From NCBI GenBank assembly GCA_047611425.1, contig JBLFWJ010000010.1, forward strand, positions 1 through 34,342: a stretch of DNA of 34,342 nt, read 5' to 3'. Origin of the DNA: JBLFWJ01 sp047611425. GTDB lineage: Bacteria > Bacteroidota > Bacteroidia > UBA10329. How positions within the stretch are numbered: the stretch's first letter is position 1; each line of letters begins with the position of its first letter. Below the pieces are notes generated by a model, which saw nothing but the letters and a program-made list of their open reading frames with translations, did no database searches and had not been told where the DNA came from. This document shows, piece after piece, positions 24,644 through 32,628 of this stretch. Position numbers and translations under genes: made by a program.

Positions 24644-25454
24644 TGCGATCTTTAATTGAAGGATTAATCTTGGCATCGGGTAACGGTCCATTATAATCGG
24701 TACCCAACTTTAATGTATTCTTATTGAAGTTTGAAGCACTTACCCTCCACTTCAGAAGAAACTGCTTCTTGCCATCATTTAGCTTAACTCGACCGGTACT
24801 TTTTTGCATGAAATGGTAAACCAAGCTATCTCCAATTCCTCGGAAATCGCGAACTCCTGCTTGCCACAATTTCATACCGATGTCTGGGTCGGAATAAAGT
24901 CCGGGGCTAAACTCCTCGCTAAAACCTCCAATCTCTTTCCAAGTATCCCGATGCATTAGACTTGGTGGCCAAGAAGCACCGTTCCAGTCACTTTTTTTCA
25001 AGTTCGGTAAATGATCATTAAGGTCTTGTTCTCTAAAGTTCTCGGTTCCCGAACCAGCGTCAAAGTCAACCACGCATTTATTGCCCGTAGCTCGGGGTTC
25101 AATCATTGTTGCCGAGAAGTAAAATCTATTGTCTGACGATTCGTTAATTGCGTTTTGCATTGACTGATCCCAATCTTGACATGCATACATATCATCATTA
25201 AAATAGACAATGTACTGCCGGTCCGCCATCTCGAACAGTCCATTCATCGCCTTGCAAATTCCAATATTTTCTTCGGAATGATTAAAAGGAAAACCCTGCT
25301 CTTTCAACCAATCAACAGTGCCATCATTTCCTTCATTTACATGTATCAGAATCTGATGTTCGACAGCAGAATTTTCCTTCAAACTGCGGATAAGCAATTT
25401 AAGATGAGGAAGGTTATTCCATGTCGGAATGAGTATTGAAAATCCAGATTTCAC
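24624..25454 (-). CDS. Family 2 glycosyltransferase
   Basis: This 276-residue GT-A fold enzyme opens with FSILIPTWNNLPHLKLLIRSL. It carries the nucleotide-sugar region ENIGICKAMNGLFE and the metal-binding acidic motif YFNDDMY at 84-90. GLYSDPDIGMKLWQAG supplies the later acidic residue expected of a catalytic base. There is no membrane segment, so it works at the cytoplasmic face on a lipid-linked acceptor. The donor sugar is unknown. Its ATG overlaps the stop of the preceding glycosyltransferase gene (ATGA). Its 3' end overlaps the second Wzy-like gene by 20 nt. Confidence 0.88.
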   Translation of the reverse strand: MKSGFSILIPTWNNLPHLKLLIRSLKENSAVEHQILIHVNEGNDGTVDWLKEQGFPFNHSEENIGICKAMNGLFEMADRQYIVYFNDDMYACQDWDQSMQNAINESSDNRFYFSATMIEPRATGNKCVVDFDAGSGTENFREQDLNDHLPNLKKSDWNGASWPPSLMHRDTWKEIGGFSEEFSPGLYSDPDIGMKLWQAGVRDFRGIGDSLVYHFMQKSTGRVKLNDGKKQFLLKWRVSASNFNKNTLKLGTDYNGPLPDAKINPSIKDRIKRLLK

Positions 25455-26200
25455 TTTCTACTCTCCTTCATCTGCCAGTGTTTGGCGTACTTGAGAAATA
25501 CCTCATGTGCTGAAATGACTGATATTATAAAGCCATACTTGCCGTCAAGAAACCCCAACTTGGTAAAGTAGAATTTGATGAATCGCACTACCGGATTCAC
25601 AATCATCTTGAAAAAACTCGGCTTCTTTCCGGACTGGAACAATGCCAAAGCCGACAGGTGCGAAAACTTGTCCGATTGTGCCACGTGTTCAGAGATACTA
25701 CGATAACTATAATGAAGAAGATCCCCCTTCAAATGGACAGGTTCTGAATCAGAAGATTTTAAGCTCTCGTGGATGGTTCCTTCCCAACGGGTGTTCGTTC
25801 GATTAAATATCCTGAATTTGGTATCAGGGTACCATCCTGTGTGGTTTATCCAAACTCCACAATAGTTGGCCTTTCGGGCAAACTTGAAGCTATTTCCTGC
25901 ATCACTTAATACATTCTTTATGGACGACATTAATTCTGATGAAAGCTCCTCGTCTGCATCCAAACTTAATATGAGATCATTGGATGACTGCTCATTTGCC
26001 CAATTTTTTTGATTTGAATAACCACTCCATTCTTTTGCAAAAACCTTGGCTCCTTTTCCTTCTGCAATTTCTACCGTGCGATCTGTAGAACCAGAATCCA
26101 CAACAATCACTTCGTCCACCAACCCTTTTAAGGAATCGATGCACCGACCAATGTTGTGCTGCTCATTTAAGGTGATGATGGTGGCAGAAAGCTTTCGCAT
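25451..26200 (-). CDS. Family 2 glycosyltransferase, WaaE/KdtX-like
   Basis: The 249-residue protein closely follows the LPS core beta-glucosyltransferase group: LSATIITLNEQHNIGRCI, VIVVDSGSTDRTVEIAE, then NDLILSLDADEEL with the DxD-type motif at 81-85. The GWYPDTKFRIFNR and HESLKS stretches are also typical of that group. It probably adds a hexose to LPS core or a related glycolipid, although the actual sugar is not predictable. It lies 9 nt after the GluQRS-like gene and overlaps the next glycosyltransferase by 4 nt, forming a three-gene minus unit. Confidence 0.9.
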   Translation of the reverse strand: MRKLSATIITLNEQHNIGRCIDSLKGLVDEVIVVDSGSTDRTVEIAEGKGAKVFAKEWSGYSNQKNWANEQSSNDLILSLDADEELSSELMSSIKNVLSDAGNSFKFARKANYCGVWINHTGWYPDTKFRIFNRTNTRWEGTIHESLKSSDSEPVHLKGDLLHYSYRSISEHVAQSDKFSHLSALALFQSGKKPSFFKMIVNPVVRFIKFYFTKLGFLDGKYGFIISVISAHEVFLKYAKHWQMKESRK

Positions 26201-26209
26201 GGCACGAAG

Positions 26210-27112
26210 TTAACCCCTCAAATGGAGTTGCGGATCAAACGCCTCGGCAAAACTGTTCAGGTCATAAACTGACGATTCCATACCAAGGTGATTTGCAATC
26301 ATTTCATACACACTTTCCGGTTTCATGTCTTGCTGTCTCATGGTTTTTAGTGCATCCGACCCAGCAGATTTCGAAAGCTTCAATCCATCGGTCGATTTGA
26401 TCAAAGGATGATGAATGAATGTTGAATTGCTGAATTCCGATTCTCCCAAAAGTTCCGCCAAGTGCAATTGTGCCGCTGTACTCGCCAGCAAATCTTCCCC
26501 TCGTATGATCAAATCAATTCCAAAATGTAGGTCATCAGCCAGCGATGCAATCTGGTAGCTTGGAATGCCATCACGTCTCCTGATTACAAAATCAGGCATC
26601 GCTGATTTTAGATCTACCAGTATTTTTCCTCGGATTTCATCCTGAATTTCTACTACACAATCTTCGGGAAGTTTGATGCGCCAGCTCACATCTAATTTAC
26701 TCTGATCCACAGTCTTATTTCTGCAATCGTGATTTAGAGAACCCAATCCTCCTCGATCGGCAATTTCCTTTCTTGAGCAATCACATGGATAGAGGTGACC
26801 ACCATCTAGCAGGCGATTGATCAGCAAATCATATTGAAGAATCCGATTCGATTGTGACCAATTATCGCTCAATTCATTTTCGTTTCTCGGTCCTTCTATC
26901 CAAGTAATGCCCAACCATTCTAGAGACTCAAAAACATCCGTCACGTGATCTGGTTGAACCCTATCAGAATCAAGGTTATCAATTCTAAGAAGCAATTCAG
27001 CATTTCGCTGTTTAGCAATTGCTGCAGTTATTACAAAAGACATCGCATTTCCCAAATGGAGCAATCCACTTGGGGTTGGGGCAATTCGGGTTTTTCTTGA
27101 TGACTCCTTCAC
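26210..27112 (-). CDS. gluQ: GluQRS-like glutamyl-Q tRNA(Asp) synthetase
   Basis: This is a class I glutamyl-tRNA synthetase catalytic core without the anticodon-binding half: 300 residues instead of about 470-500. The HIGH-type motif is PSGLLHLGNA (HLGN at 19-22) and the KMSKS-type motif is KLSKS at 245-249. Zinc-ligand candidates Cys110, Cys112 and Cys130 sit where GluQRS has its CxC...C site. VIRRRDGIPSYQIASLADDLHFGIDLIIRGEDLL is also GluQRS-like. The known enzyme attaches glutamate to queuosine in the tRNA-Asp anticodon. The start is a GTG at 27112. A truncated ordinary GltX is less likely. No queuosine genes are adjacent. Confidence 0.85.
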   Translation of the reverse strand: MKESSRKTRIAPTPSGLLHLGNAMSFVITAAIAKQRNAELLLRIDNLDSDRVQPDHVTDVFESLEWLGITWIEGPRNENELSDNWSQSNRILQYDLLINRLLDGGHLYPCDCSRKEIADRGGLGSLNHDCRNKTVDQSKLDVSWRIKLPEDCVVEIQDEIRGKILVDLKSAMPDFVIRRRDGIPSYQIASLADDLHFGIDLIIRGEDLLASTAAQLHLAELLGESEFSNSTFIHHPLIKSTDGLKLSKSAGSDALKTMRQQDMKPESVYEMIANHLGMESSVYDLNSFAEAFDPQLHLRG

Positions 27113-27209
27113 ACAACAAATGTGCGTACAAGGTAGTTACAAGCTCGGATACAGCGTTAATCAAAGCCTGTGCAACCAGAGTTATCAACAAACATTACTG
27201 GATAAGGCG

Positions 27210-27217
27210 TATCTTTG
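27210..27217 (+). promoter_or_regulatory. -7 promoter element TATCTTTG for the bactofilin-atp unit
   Basis: An exact TAnnTTTG match. It overlaps the first in-frame TTG (27215), which therefore cannot be the start, and lies 36 nt before the ATG at 27254. No clear -33 element is seen. Confidence 0.6.
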
Positions 27218-27253
27218 CCAGCCGAAATAATTTTTGACACTAAATTAGTAGCG

Positions 27254-27685
27254 ATGTTTAACAGTGGATCTAGTAACGGAAATGGAACATCTGGGCCATC
27301 TATGCCCAATCACATCAATAGTGACACAACTATTGAAGGGTCCATCAAGTCCAAAGGGAACTTGAGAATTGATGGCACACTAAAAGGCGACCTGACTTGC
27401 GAGGGAAGAGTTGTTGTTGGCAAGAGCGGGTTGATTGAGGGACAGATTAAGTGTCAGAATGCCGAGATTGAAGGACAGATAAAAGCTAATATCGTTGTAA
27501 GCGAACTGCTTACATTGAAAGCTACTGCAAAGCTTCAAGGTGATATCATAACTAAAAAACTATCAATCGAACCCGGTGCCAATTTCACAGGAAGTTGCTC
27601 TATGGGTGCAGTAATAAAGGATATCACATCCAGCAATGCCGGACAAACAATCCCTCAAAGGGAAAAAGAAGCGGCAAGCGCCTAA
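27254..27685 (+). CDS. Bactofilin family cytoskeletal protein
   Basis: This 143-residue polymer-forming bactofilin has a disordered Gly/Ser/Asn-rich head. A right-handed beta-helix follows with the repeat pattern TTIEGSIKSKGNLRIDGTLKG, EGRVVVGKSGLIEG, NAEIEGQIKANI, LLTLKATAKLQG and KLSIEPGANFTG. The tail ends QREKEAASA. Bactofilins form membrane-associated filaments that help shape cells or place enzymes. The start at the ATG 27254 avoids a frame that begins inside the promoter. Its last 50 nt overlap the start of the atpZ-like gene in another frame, tying it to the ATP synthase operon. Confidence 0.92.
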   Translation: MFNSGSSNGNGTSGPSMPNHINSDTTIEGSIKSKGNLRIDGTLKGDLTCEGRVVVGKSGLIEGQIKCQNAEIEGQIKANIVVSELLTLKATAKLQGDIITKKLSIEPGANFTGSCSMGAVIKDITSSNAGQTIPQREKEAASA

Positions 27686-27866
27686 CGCGATTCTTCGCTA
27701 TTCAGGTATGGCCGCACAAATGGCGGCTATCATTATGCTTTTCGTTTTTGCAGGAATGTGGCTAGATGGGCATTTTGAAATAAAAAAGCCGTTATACACA
27801 GCCGGACTTACAGTTCTTGGTGTCGTGCTTTCCGTTTATTACATGATCAAAGATCTTATGAAATGA
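27636..27866 (+). CDS. AtpZ/AtpI-type ATP synthase assembly protein
   Basis: This 76-residue protein has a basic N-terminus (KGKKKRQAPNAILRYSG) and two membrane hairpins: MAAQMAAIIMLFVFAGMWLDG and LYTAGLTVLGVVLSVYYMIKDL. The pattern and its place before atpB match the AtpZ/AtpI family, whose members help c-ring assembly or magnesium/calcium handling of F-type synthases. The ATG at 27636 lies inside the bactofilin gene, and the following gene overlaps its stop by 4 nt. Confidence 0.85.
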   Translation: MPDKQSLKGKKKRQAPNAILRYSGMAAQMAAIIMLFVFAGMWLDGHFEIKKPLYTAGLTVLGVVLSVYYMIKDLMK

Positions 27867-28237
27867 AAGCAAGCTATCCGATAGTTGCAATTGCAACTGG
27901 AATGATTCTTTTCGCAATTGGCTATGGTCTTAAGGTTGTGTTTGGAGATGAATTCTATGCGAATGAGTTGCCTTGGTTGATTCTCTTTTTTGAAGCATCG
28001 ACTATCCTCATTCACTATTTGATGATCCGAAACGGGAATGACAATCCGAAACGATTCCCCGCAAAGTTCATGGGAATCCAGGGAATAAAGATGTTCGTTT
28101 ACATGCTCGTTCTTGTTGGATACTCACTTTTGCTGATGGAGCTTGCCCTTCCTTTTGTCACCTCGTTTGGCATTCTGTACTTCGTGTTTTCGGTGCTTGA
28201 AGTGCGCTTCGTACTGAAAGATTTGAAGACCGATTAA
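27863..28237 (+). CDS. Small membrane protein in the atp operon, 124 aa
   Basis: The protein has four predicted hydrophobic helices and short basic loops (RNGNDNPKRFPAKFMG). Its start overlaps the atpZ-like stop as ATGA, and atpB follows after 134 nt. By position and shape it is comparable to the AtpI-like protein encoded before atpB in many bacteria. The sequence is not close to E. coli AtpI and I cannot name the family with certainty. Confidence 0.8.
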   Translation: MKASYPIVAIATGMILFAIGYGLKVVFGDEFYANELPWLILFFEASTILIHYLMIRNGNDNPKRFPAKFMGIQGIKMFVYMLVLVGYSLLLMELALPFVTSFGILYFVFSVLEVRFVLKDLKTD

Positions 28238-28299
28238 GGTCATTTATTACTCCAGCTTAATTCACTTTTGCTGTGCCCTCTAAAAAACCTTGAAAAGGG

Positions 28300-28331
28300 T
28301 TGTTCTAAGGCGGATTTAATGTCTATTTTTG
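28300..28331 (+). promoter_or_regulatory. Promoter before atpB
   Basis: TATTTTTG (28324-28331) is an exact TAnnTTTG match. TTGTTC lies at 28300, with 18 nt between it and the -7 element, close to the usual Bacteroidota -33/-7 spacing. The atpB ATG is 40 nt downstream. This would give the synthase genes a start independent of the bactofilin promoter. Confidence 0.6.
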
Positions 28332-28371
28332 CGCCCGAAATTGGAAGGGTGACCAAAAGCATCGAATTAAA

Positions 28372-29538
28372 ATGATGAAATTCAATACCTACAAGGCTTT
28401 CGCTTGTGTTGTTGCTGTTATTACAATCAGTCTGTTTTCAGTAGGAAACACCTTCGCTTCTGGCGAAACTGAGGATACTTTTGATGCAGGCACGATGATT
28501 ATGCATCACGTAACTGATGCTCACGACATCCATTTGATGGATATAGGTGATCATCCAGTAAGCATTCCACTTCCTATTATCATGTACTCCGTGGAGAACG
28601 GATTGAGCGTTTTTAGCTCATCTGCATTTCATCATGGACAGGCCGCTGTTGACGCTGGCTCAAGCGAAAACGGAAACTATTTTTACGTACTTCATCATGA
28701 GCACGTATATAGAATGCGTCCAACGAACGAGCACTTCGACCCGACTCATGTAACTGAGCACGACATCGAAAGTATGATCTACACAGATGCAAGCTTAGTC
28801 GGTTCAATTAAAGGAGAAGCTGGATCTTACTTTGATCTATCAATCACCAAGACTGCTACCGGAATCTTCATCACAGTTCTATTAATGTTCTTGGTTTTTA
28901 TGAGTGTTGCAAAGGCATACAAGCGCAATCCAAATCAAGCACCTAAAGGACTTCAAGCTATTATGGAGCCTTTGATTCTGTTCATTAAAGACGAAGTAAT
29001 TAAACCGAGTATCGGTGAGAAGCACTACATGCGATTCACGCCATTCTTGCTTACTGTTTTCTTCTTTATCTGGTTTGCAAACATGTTGGGATTGATTCCT
29101 TTCATCGGAGGATTCAACGTTACTGGAAACATTGCAGTAACACTTGTTTTGGCAGTATTTGTTTTCATAATTACGACCGTTAGTGCCAATAAGAATTACT
29201 GGCTGCACATAGTGGCAACTCCAGGTGTTCCGGGATGGTTACTTCCATTAATGATTCCTATCGAAATCTTTGGTATGATCATTAAGCCTGGCGTTCTGTG
29301 CTTGCGACTTTTTGCAAACATCACAGCGGGTCACATTATCATTCTCTCTTTTATGAGTTTGATTTTCATCTTCGCCAACCTTTATGGAACAGGAGCCGGT
29401 TATGGCGCCTCGCTTCTATCCTTGGCTTTTAGCATTTTCATGAACCTTCTGGAACTCTTAGTTGCGTTCCTTCAAGCATACGTATTCACGCTTCTTGCAT
29501 CTCTGTACTTCGGTGCAGCGGTAGAGGAGCATCATTGA
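28372..29538 (+). CDS. atpB: ATP synthase F0 subunit a with exported N-terminal domain
   Basis: Subunit a forms the proton half-channels. The 388-residue protein is far longer than E. coli subunit a (271). Residues 1-30 look like a signal peptide (ending NTFASGE). Residues about 31-160 form a hydrophilic domain with 13 histidines, and six membrane segments follow from about 161. The essential arginine is Arg312 in CLRLFANITAGHIIIL. The extension would lie in the periplasm if the signal is used. N-terminal extensions are known for Bacteroidota AtpB, but the histidine content stands out. The C-terminus ends EEHH. A dedicated promoter precedes it. Confidence 0.95.
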   Translation: MMKFNTYKAFACVVAVITISLFSVGNTFASGETEDTFDAGTMIMHHVTDAHDIHLMDIGDHPVSIPLPIIMYSVENGLSVFSSSAFHHGQAAVDAGSSENGNYFYVLHHEHVYRMRPTNEHFDPTHVTEHDIESMIYTDASLVGSIKGEAGSYFDLSITKTATGIFITVLLMFLVFMSVAKAYKRNPNQAPKGLQAIMEPLILFIKDEVIKPSIGEKHYMRFTPFLLTVFFFIWFANMLGLIPFIGGFNVTGNIAVTLVLAVFVFIITTVSANKNYWLHIVATPGVPGWLLPLMIPIEIFGMIIKPGVLCLRLFANITAGHIIILSFMSLIFIFANLYGTGAGYGASLLSLAFSIFMNLLELLVAFLQAYVFTLLASLYFGAAVEEHH

Positions 29539-29576
29539 TCAACTCAGTTCCTTAACCTTAAAAAAACACAACTATA

Positions 29577-29825
29577 ATGGAGCTTTTAACAATTATTTTG
29601 GATGCAGCAATAGCTTACGCTGGCGCTGGAATGGGTGCAGGTCTTGCTGCTATTGGTGCCGGAATCGGTATTGGTAGAATCGGTGGTTCTGCACTTGAAG
29701 CAATGGCACGTCAGCCGGAGAGCACTGATGATCTTCGTGCTAACATGATCGTTGCTGCCGCACTTGTAGAAGGTGCTGCATTCTTCGGTATCGTTGTTTG
29801 TCTACTTGTCATTTTGATGAAGTAA
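29577..29825 (+). CDS. atpE: ATP synthase F0 subunit c
   Basis: This 82-residue hairpin protein forms the rotor ring. Helix 1 has GAGLAAIGAGIGIGRIGG, the polar loop is ARQPE (44-48), and helix 2 carries the ion-binding Glu65 in ALVEGAAFFGIV. The Na+-binding pattern of Ilyobacter tartaricus (Gln in helix 1, EST in helix 2) is not met: the helix-1 position is Ile and Glu65 is followed by Gly-Ala. H+ coupling is therefore predicted. It lies 38 nt after atpB, with a long hairpin between it and atpF. Confidence 0.95.
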   Translation: MELLTIILDAAIAYAGAGMGAGLAAIGAGIGIGRIGGSALEAMARQPESTDDLRANMIVAAALVEGAAFFGIVVCLLVILMK

Positions 29826-29841
29826 TAAACAACAACGGAAC

Positions 29842-29881
29842 GGTGGCTCGCCCGGACGGTTGGTTCGGGCGCGCAGCCACC
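29842..29881 (+). other. Strong intercistronic hairpin between atpE and atpF
   Basis: GGTGGCT pairs with AGCCACC, and inside these CGCCCG pairs with CGGGCG, with a 3-nt bulge (CGC) on the 3' side. The result is a GC-rich stem of 13 pairs starting 17 nt after the atpE stop. No T-run follows, so it is not a classical terminator. Its place behind the high-copy c-subunit gene suggests an mRNA-stability or processing element. Confidence 0.6.
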
Positions 29882-29931
29882 ACTCCAAGTTGAATTGAAA
29901 TTTTCCATCGGTTAAGACAAAAACTTAAAAC

Positions 29932-30426
29932 ATGGCATTAGTATCACCCGGAATAGGCCTCATCATATGGATGACCCTCGCTTTCTTGATCGTATGGATT
30001 GGGTTGGGCAAATTTGCATGGCCTGCAATAATGAACTCTATCAACGAGCGAACAAAAGGAATTGAAGATTCTTTGGCTGCCGCTGATAAAGCGAAAGAAG
30101 AAATGGCCAAGCTTCAGGCCGACAACCAAGCTATCCTTAAAGAGGCGAGAGAAGAGCAAAGCAAAATTATTGCTGAGGCTCGTGAGATAAAGGATAAGAT
30201 TGTTTCTGAAGCTAAAGATGAAGCAAAAGAAGAAGCGGACAAGCTTGTTTCTTCTGCAAAAGAAAGCATCGAAAATGAGAAGATGGCTGCAATGACTGAG
30301 ATTAAAAATCACGTTGCAACATTATCAATCGACATCGCTGAGAAGATCTTGAAAGGTCATCTGGCTGATGAAGCAAAGCAGAAGGAGTTAATCAACACGC
30401 TTTTAGAAGACGTAAAACTGAACTAA
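29932..30426 (+). CDS. atpF: ATP synthase F0 subunit b
   Basis: The peripheral stalk subunit, 164 residues. A single N-terminal membrane helix (about 8-27, LIIWMTLAFLIVWIGLGKF) is followed by PAIMNSINERTKGIEDSL, a common subunit b pattern. A long charged Ala/Glu/Lys coiled coil then runs to about residue 130. The last part, IDIAEKILKGHL and NTLLEDVKL, contacts the delta subunit in known structures. Only one b gene is present. It is 1 nt from atpH. Confidence 0.95.
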   Translation: MALVSPGIGLIIWMTLAFLIVWIGLGKFAWPAIMNSINERTKGIEDSLAAADKAKEEMAKLQADNQAILKEAREEQSKIIAEAREIKDKIVSEAKDEAKEEADKLVSSAKESIENEKMAAMTEIKNHVATLSIDIAEKILKGHLADEAKQKELINTLLEDVKLN

Positions 30427-30427
30427 G

Positions 30428-30985
30428 ATGGCTGAGAGCAAAGTTGCCAAACGATATGCCAAGTCACTTCTTGGTCTGGCCACAGAGCTAAACCAGCAGG
30501 ATGTGGCTTTTGCCGACATGAACCTGTTGGCATCTACCATTGATGACAGTCACGACTTGGCTAATCTATTGTCGAGTCCTGTTGTGCGACCGGACCTCAA
30601 GCAATCGATTATGAGTAAGATCTTTGGTAATCAATTCAGCGAATTGACTACCAAGTTCATCAACCTGATTATTGATAAAGGGCGTGAATCACAGCTTAGG
30701 TATATCGCTTCTAATTACGTTGCTCAATATAAAAAAGGCAAGGATATCAATACTGCCACGGTTCGTACAGCGAGCAAACTTCTACCAGACGCATTGGCTA
30801 AGATTGAAGCGTTAGTAAAAGAACAAACTGGAGGAACCGTTGAGTTGAAAGAGATTGTTGATCCAGAATTAATCGGTGGTTTTGTTCTTAGGATTGGTGA
30901 TAAGCAATTAGACACAAGCATATTAAGTGAGTTGAAAGACCTGAGAGGGGAATTTGACAAGAACCTTTACGAAAAAGACTTTTAA
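30428..30985 (+). CDS. atpH: ATP synthase F1 subunit delta
   Basis: This 185-residue stator subunit (OSCP) joins the b stalk to the F1 head. The N-terminal helical domain begins SKVAKRYAKSLLGLA, the usual delta start. The C-terminal domain has the TVRTASKLLPDALAKIEALVKEQTGG strand-helix and the signature DPELIGGFVLRIGDKQLDTSI. It begins 1 nt after atpF and ends 35 nt before atpA. Confidence 0.95.
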   Translation: MAESKVAKRYAKSLLGLATELNQQDVAFADMNLLASTIDDSHDLANLLSSPVVRPDLKQSIMSKIFGNQFSELTTKFINLIIDKGRESQLRYIASNYVAQYKKGKDINTATVRTASKLLPDALAKIEALVKEQTGGTVELKEIVDPELIGGFVLRIGDKQLDTSILSELKDLRGEFDKNLYEKDF

Positions 30986-31020
30986 TAATTCGCCTAGGCG
31001 GAAGAGCAAATACAATTAAA

Positions 31021-32595
31021 ATGGCAGAGATAAATCCAGCAGAGATCTCAGGAATTCTAAGAGAGCAACTTTCAGGATTCCGTACAGAGGCAGAGCTTCA
31101 GGAAGTGGGAACCGTACTTCAAGTAGGTGACGGTATTGCACGTATCTATGGACTATCAAACGTACAGTCGGGCGAACTTATCGAGTTTGATGGCGGTGTT
31201 ATGGGCATCGTACTGAACTTGGAAGAAGACAACGTAGGTGCTGTACTTCTTGGTTCGTCAAAATTGATTAAGGAAGGGTCAACTGTTAAGCGAACCGGAC
31301 GGATTGCATCTGTTAACGTTGGTGAAGGCATGTTGGGACGTGTTGTAAACACACTTGGTGAGCCAATTGACGGTAAAGGACCAATTGAGGGCCAGACCTA
31401 CGAAATGCCTTTGGAGCGAAAAGCACCGGGTGTAATTTTCCGTGAGCCGGTAACAGAGCCACTTCAAACTGGAATTAAGGCGATTGATGCCATGATTCCT
31501 GTTGGTAGAGGTCAGCGTGAGTTGATTATTGGTGACCGTCAGACTGGTAAGACAGCTGTAACCATCGATACTATTATCAACCAGAAAGAATTTTATGATG
31601 CTGGAGAACCAGTATTCTGTATCTACGTTGCAATTGGCCAGAAAGGATCGACTGTAGCTGGTATTGTTAAGACGTTGGAAGACGCTGGCGCAATGGCCTA
31701 CACGGTTGTTGTTATGGCAACTGCTTCCGATCCAGCACCACTTCAATTCTACGCTCCATTTACAGGCGCTGCGATTGGTGAATTCTACAGAGACACAGGT
31801 CGACCTGCTTTGATCATCTTTGATGACCTTTCAAAGCAGGCCGTTGCATACCGTGAGGTTTCTCTTCTATTGAGAAGACCCCCAGGCCGTGAGGCATATC
31901 CGGGTGATGTATTCTTCTTGCACTCTAGATTACTTGAGCGTGCTGCCAAGGTTATTAATGACGATGGTGTTGCCAGCCAAATGAACGACCTTCCTGATTC
32001 TCTTAAGGGAATTGTAAAAGGTGGTGGCTCATTAACAGCACTACCAATTATTGAAACCCAAGCAGGGGACGTATCCGCATATATACCAACCAACGTAATT
32101 TCAATTACGGATGGTCAGATTTTCTTGGAGTCCAACTTGTTTAATTCAGGTGTTCGTCCAGCGATTAACGTGGGTATCTCGGTATCTCGTGTTGGAGGTT
32201 CGGCTCAGGTTAAGTCGATGAAGAAGGTTGCGGGTACTTTGAAGCTTGACCAAGCTCAGTACCGTGAATTGGAAGCATTTGCCAAGTTCGGTTCCGACCT
32301 TGATGCTGCTACAATGAACGTACTTGAAAAAGGTAAGCGTAACGTGGAATTGCTTAAGCAAGGACAGTATGCTCCTATGTCTGTTGAGCATCAAGTTGCA
32401 ATTATCTATTGCGGAACTAAAGGCCTTCTAAGAGCTGTTCCGGTAAACAAGGTACGTGAGTTTCAAGATAAGTATTTGGCAATTATGGAGAACTCACACA
32501 GAGACGTACTTGATCAATTAAAGTCTGGTAAATTGACGCCTGAGATTACAGGTACGCTTGAAAAAGTTTGCGCTGATCTTGCTTCAACTTATTAA
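31021..32595 (+). CDS. atpA: ATP synthase F1 subunit alpha
   Basis: This 524-residue non-catalytic nucleotide-binding subunit alternates with beta in the F1 hexamer. The N-terminal beta barrel includes VGDGIARIYGL. Walker A is GDRQTGKT at 171-178, followed by the conserved CIYVAIGQKGSTVA and Walker B ALIIFDDLSKQA. RRPPGREAYPGDVFFLHSRLLERAAK is the alpha-family block. The arginine finger lies in ISVSRVGGSAQ. Length and ends are normal. The partner beta subunit gene (atpD) is not in this operon. Confidence 0.97.
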   Translation: MAEINPAEISGILREQLSGFRTEAELQEVGTVLQVGDGIARIYGLSNVQSGELIEFDGGVMGIVLNLEEDNVGAVLLGSSKLIKEGSTVKRTGRIASVNVGEGMLGRVVNTLGEPIDGKGPIEGQTYEMPLERKAPGVIFREPVTEPLQTGIKAIDAMIPVGRGQRELIIGDRQTGKTAVTIDTIINQKEFYDAGEPVFCIYVAIGQKGSTVAGIVKTLEDAGAMAYTVVVMATASDPAPLQFYAPFTGAAIGEFYRDTGRPALIIFDDLSKQAVAYREVSLLLRRPPGREAYPGDVFFLHSRLLERAAKVINDDGVASQMNDLPDSLKGIVKGGGSLTALPIIETQAGDVSAYIPTNVISITDGQIFLESNLFNSGVRPAINVGISVSRVGGSAQVKSMKKVAGTLKLDQAQYRELEAFAKFGSDLDAATMNVLEKGKRNVELLKQGQYAPMSVEHQVAIIYCGTKGLLRAVPVNKVREFQDKYLAIMENSHRDVLDQLKSGKLTPEITGTLEKVCADLASTY

Positions 32596-32628
32596 TTAGA
32601 ACTGTACCTAAATCCTAATACCTGAACA

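Noticed and set aside
26210..27112. Truncated glutamyl-tRNA synthetase pseudogene
   Set aside because: The missing part is exactly the anticodon-binding half, the CxC...C zinc site is present, and the frame is intact, which fits GluQRS better.
29842..29881. Rho-independent terminator after atpE
   Set aside because: The stem is strong but is followed by CACTCCAAGTTG, with no T-run, and essential operon genes continue downstream.
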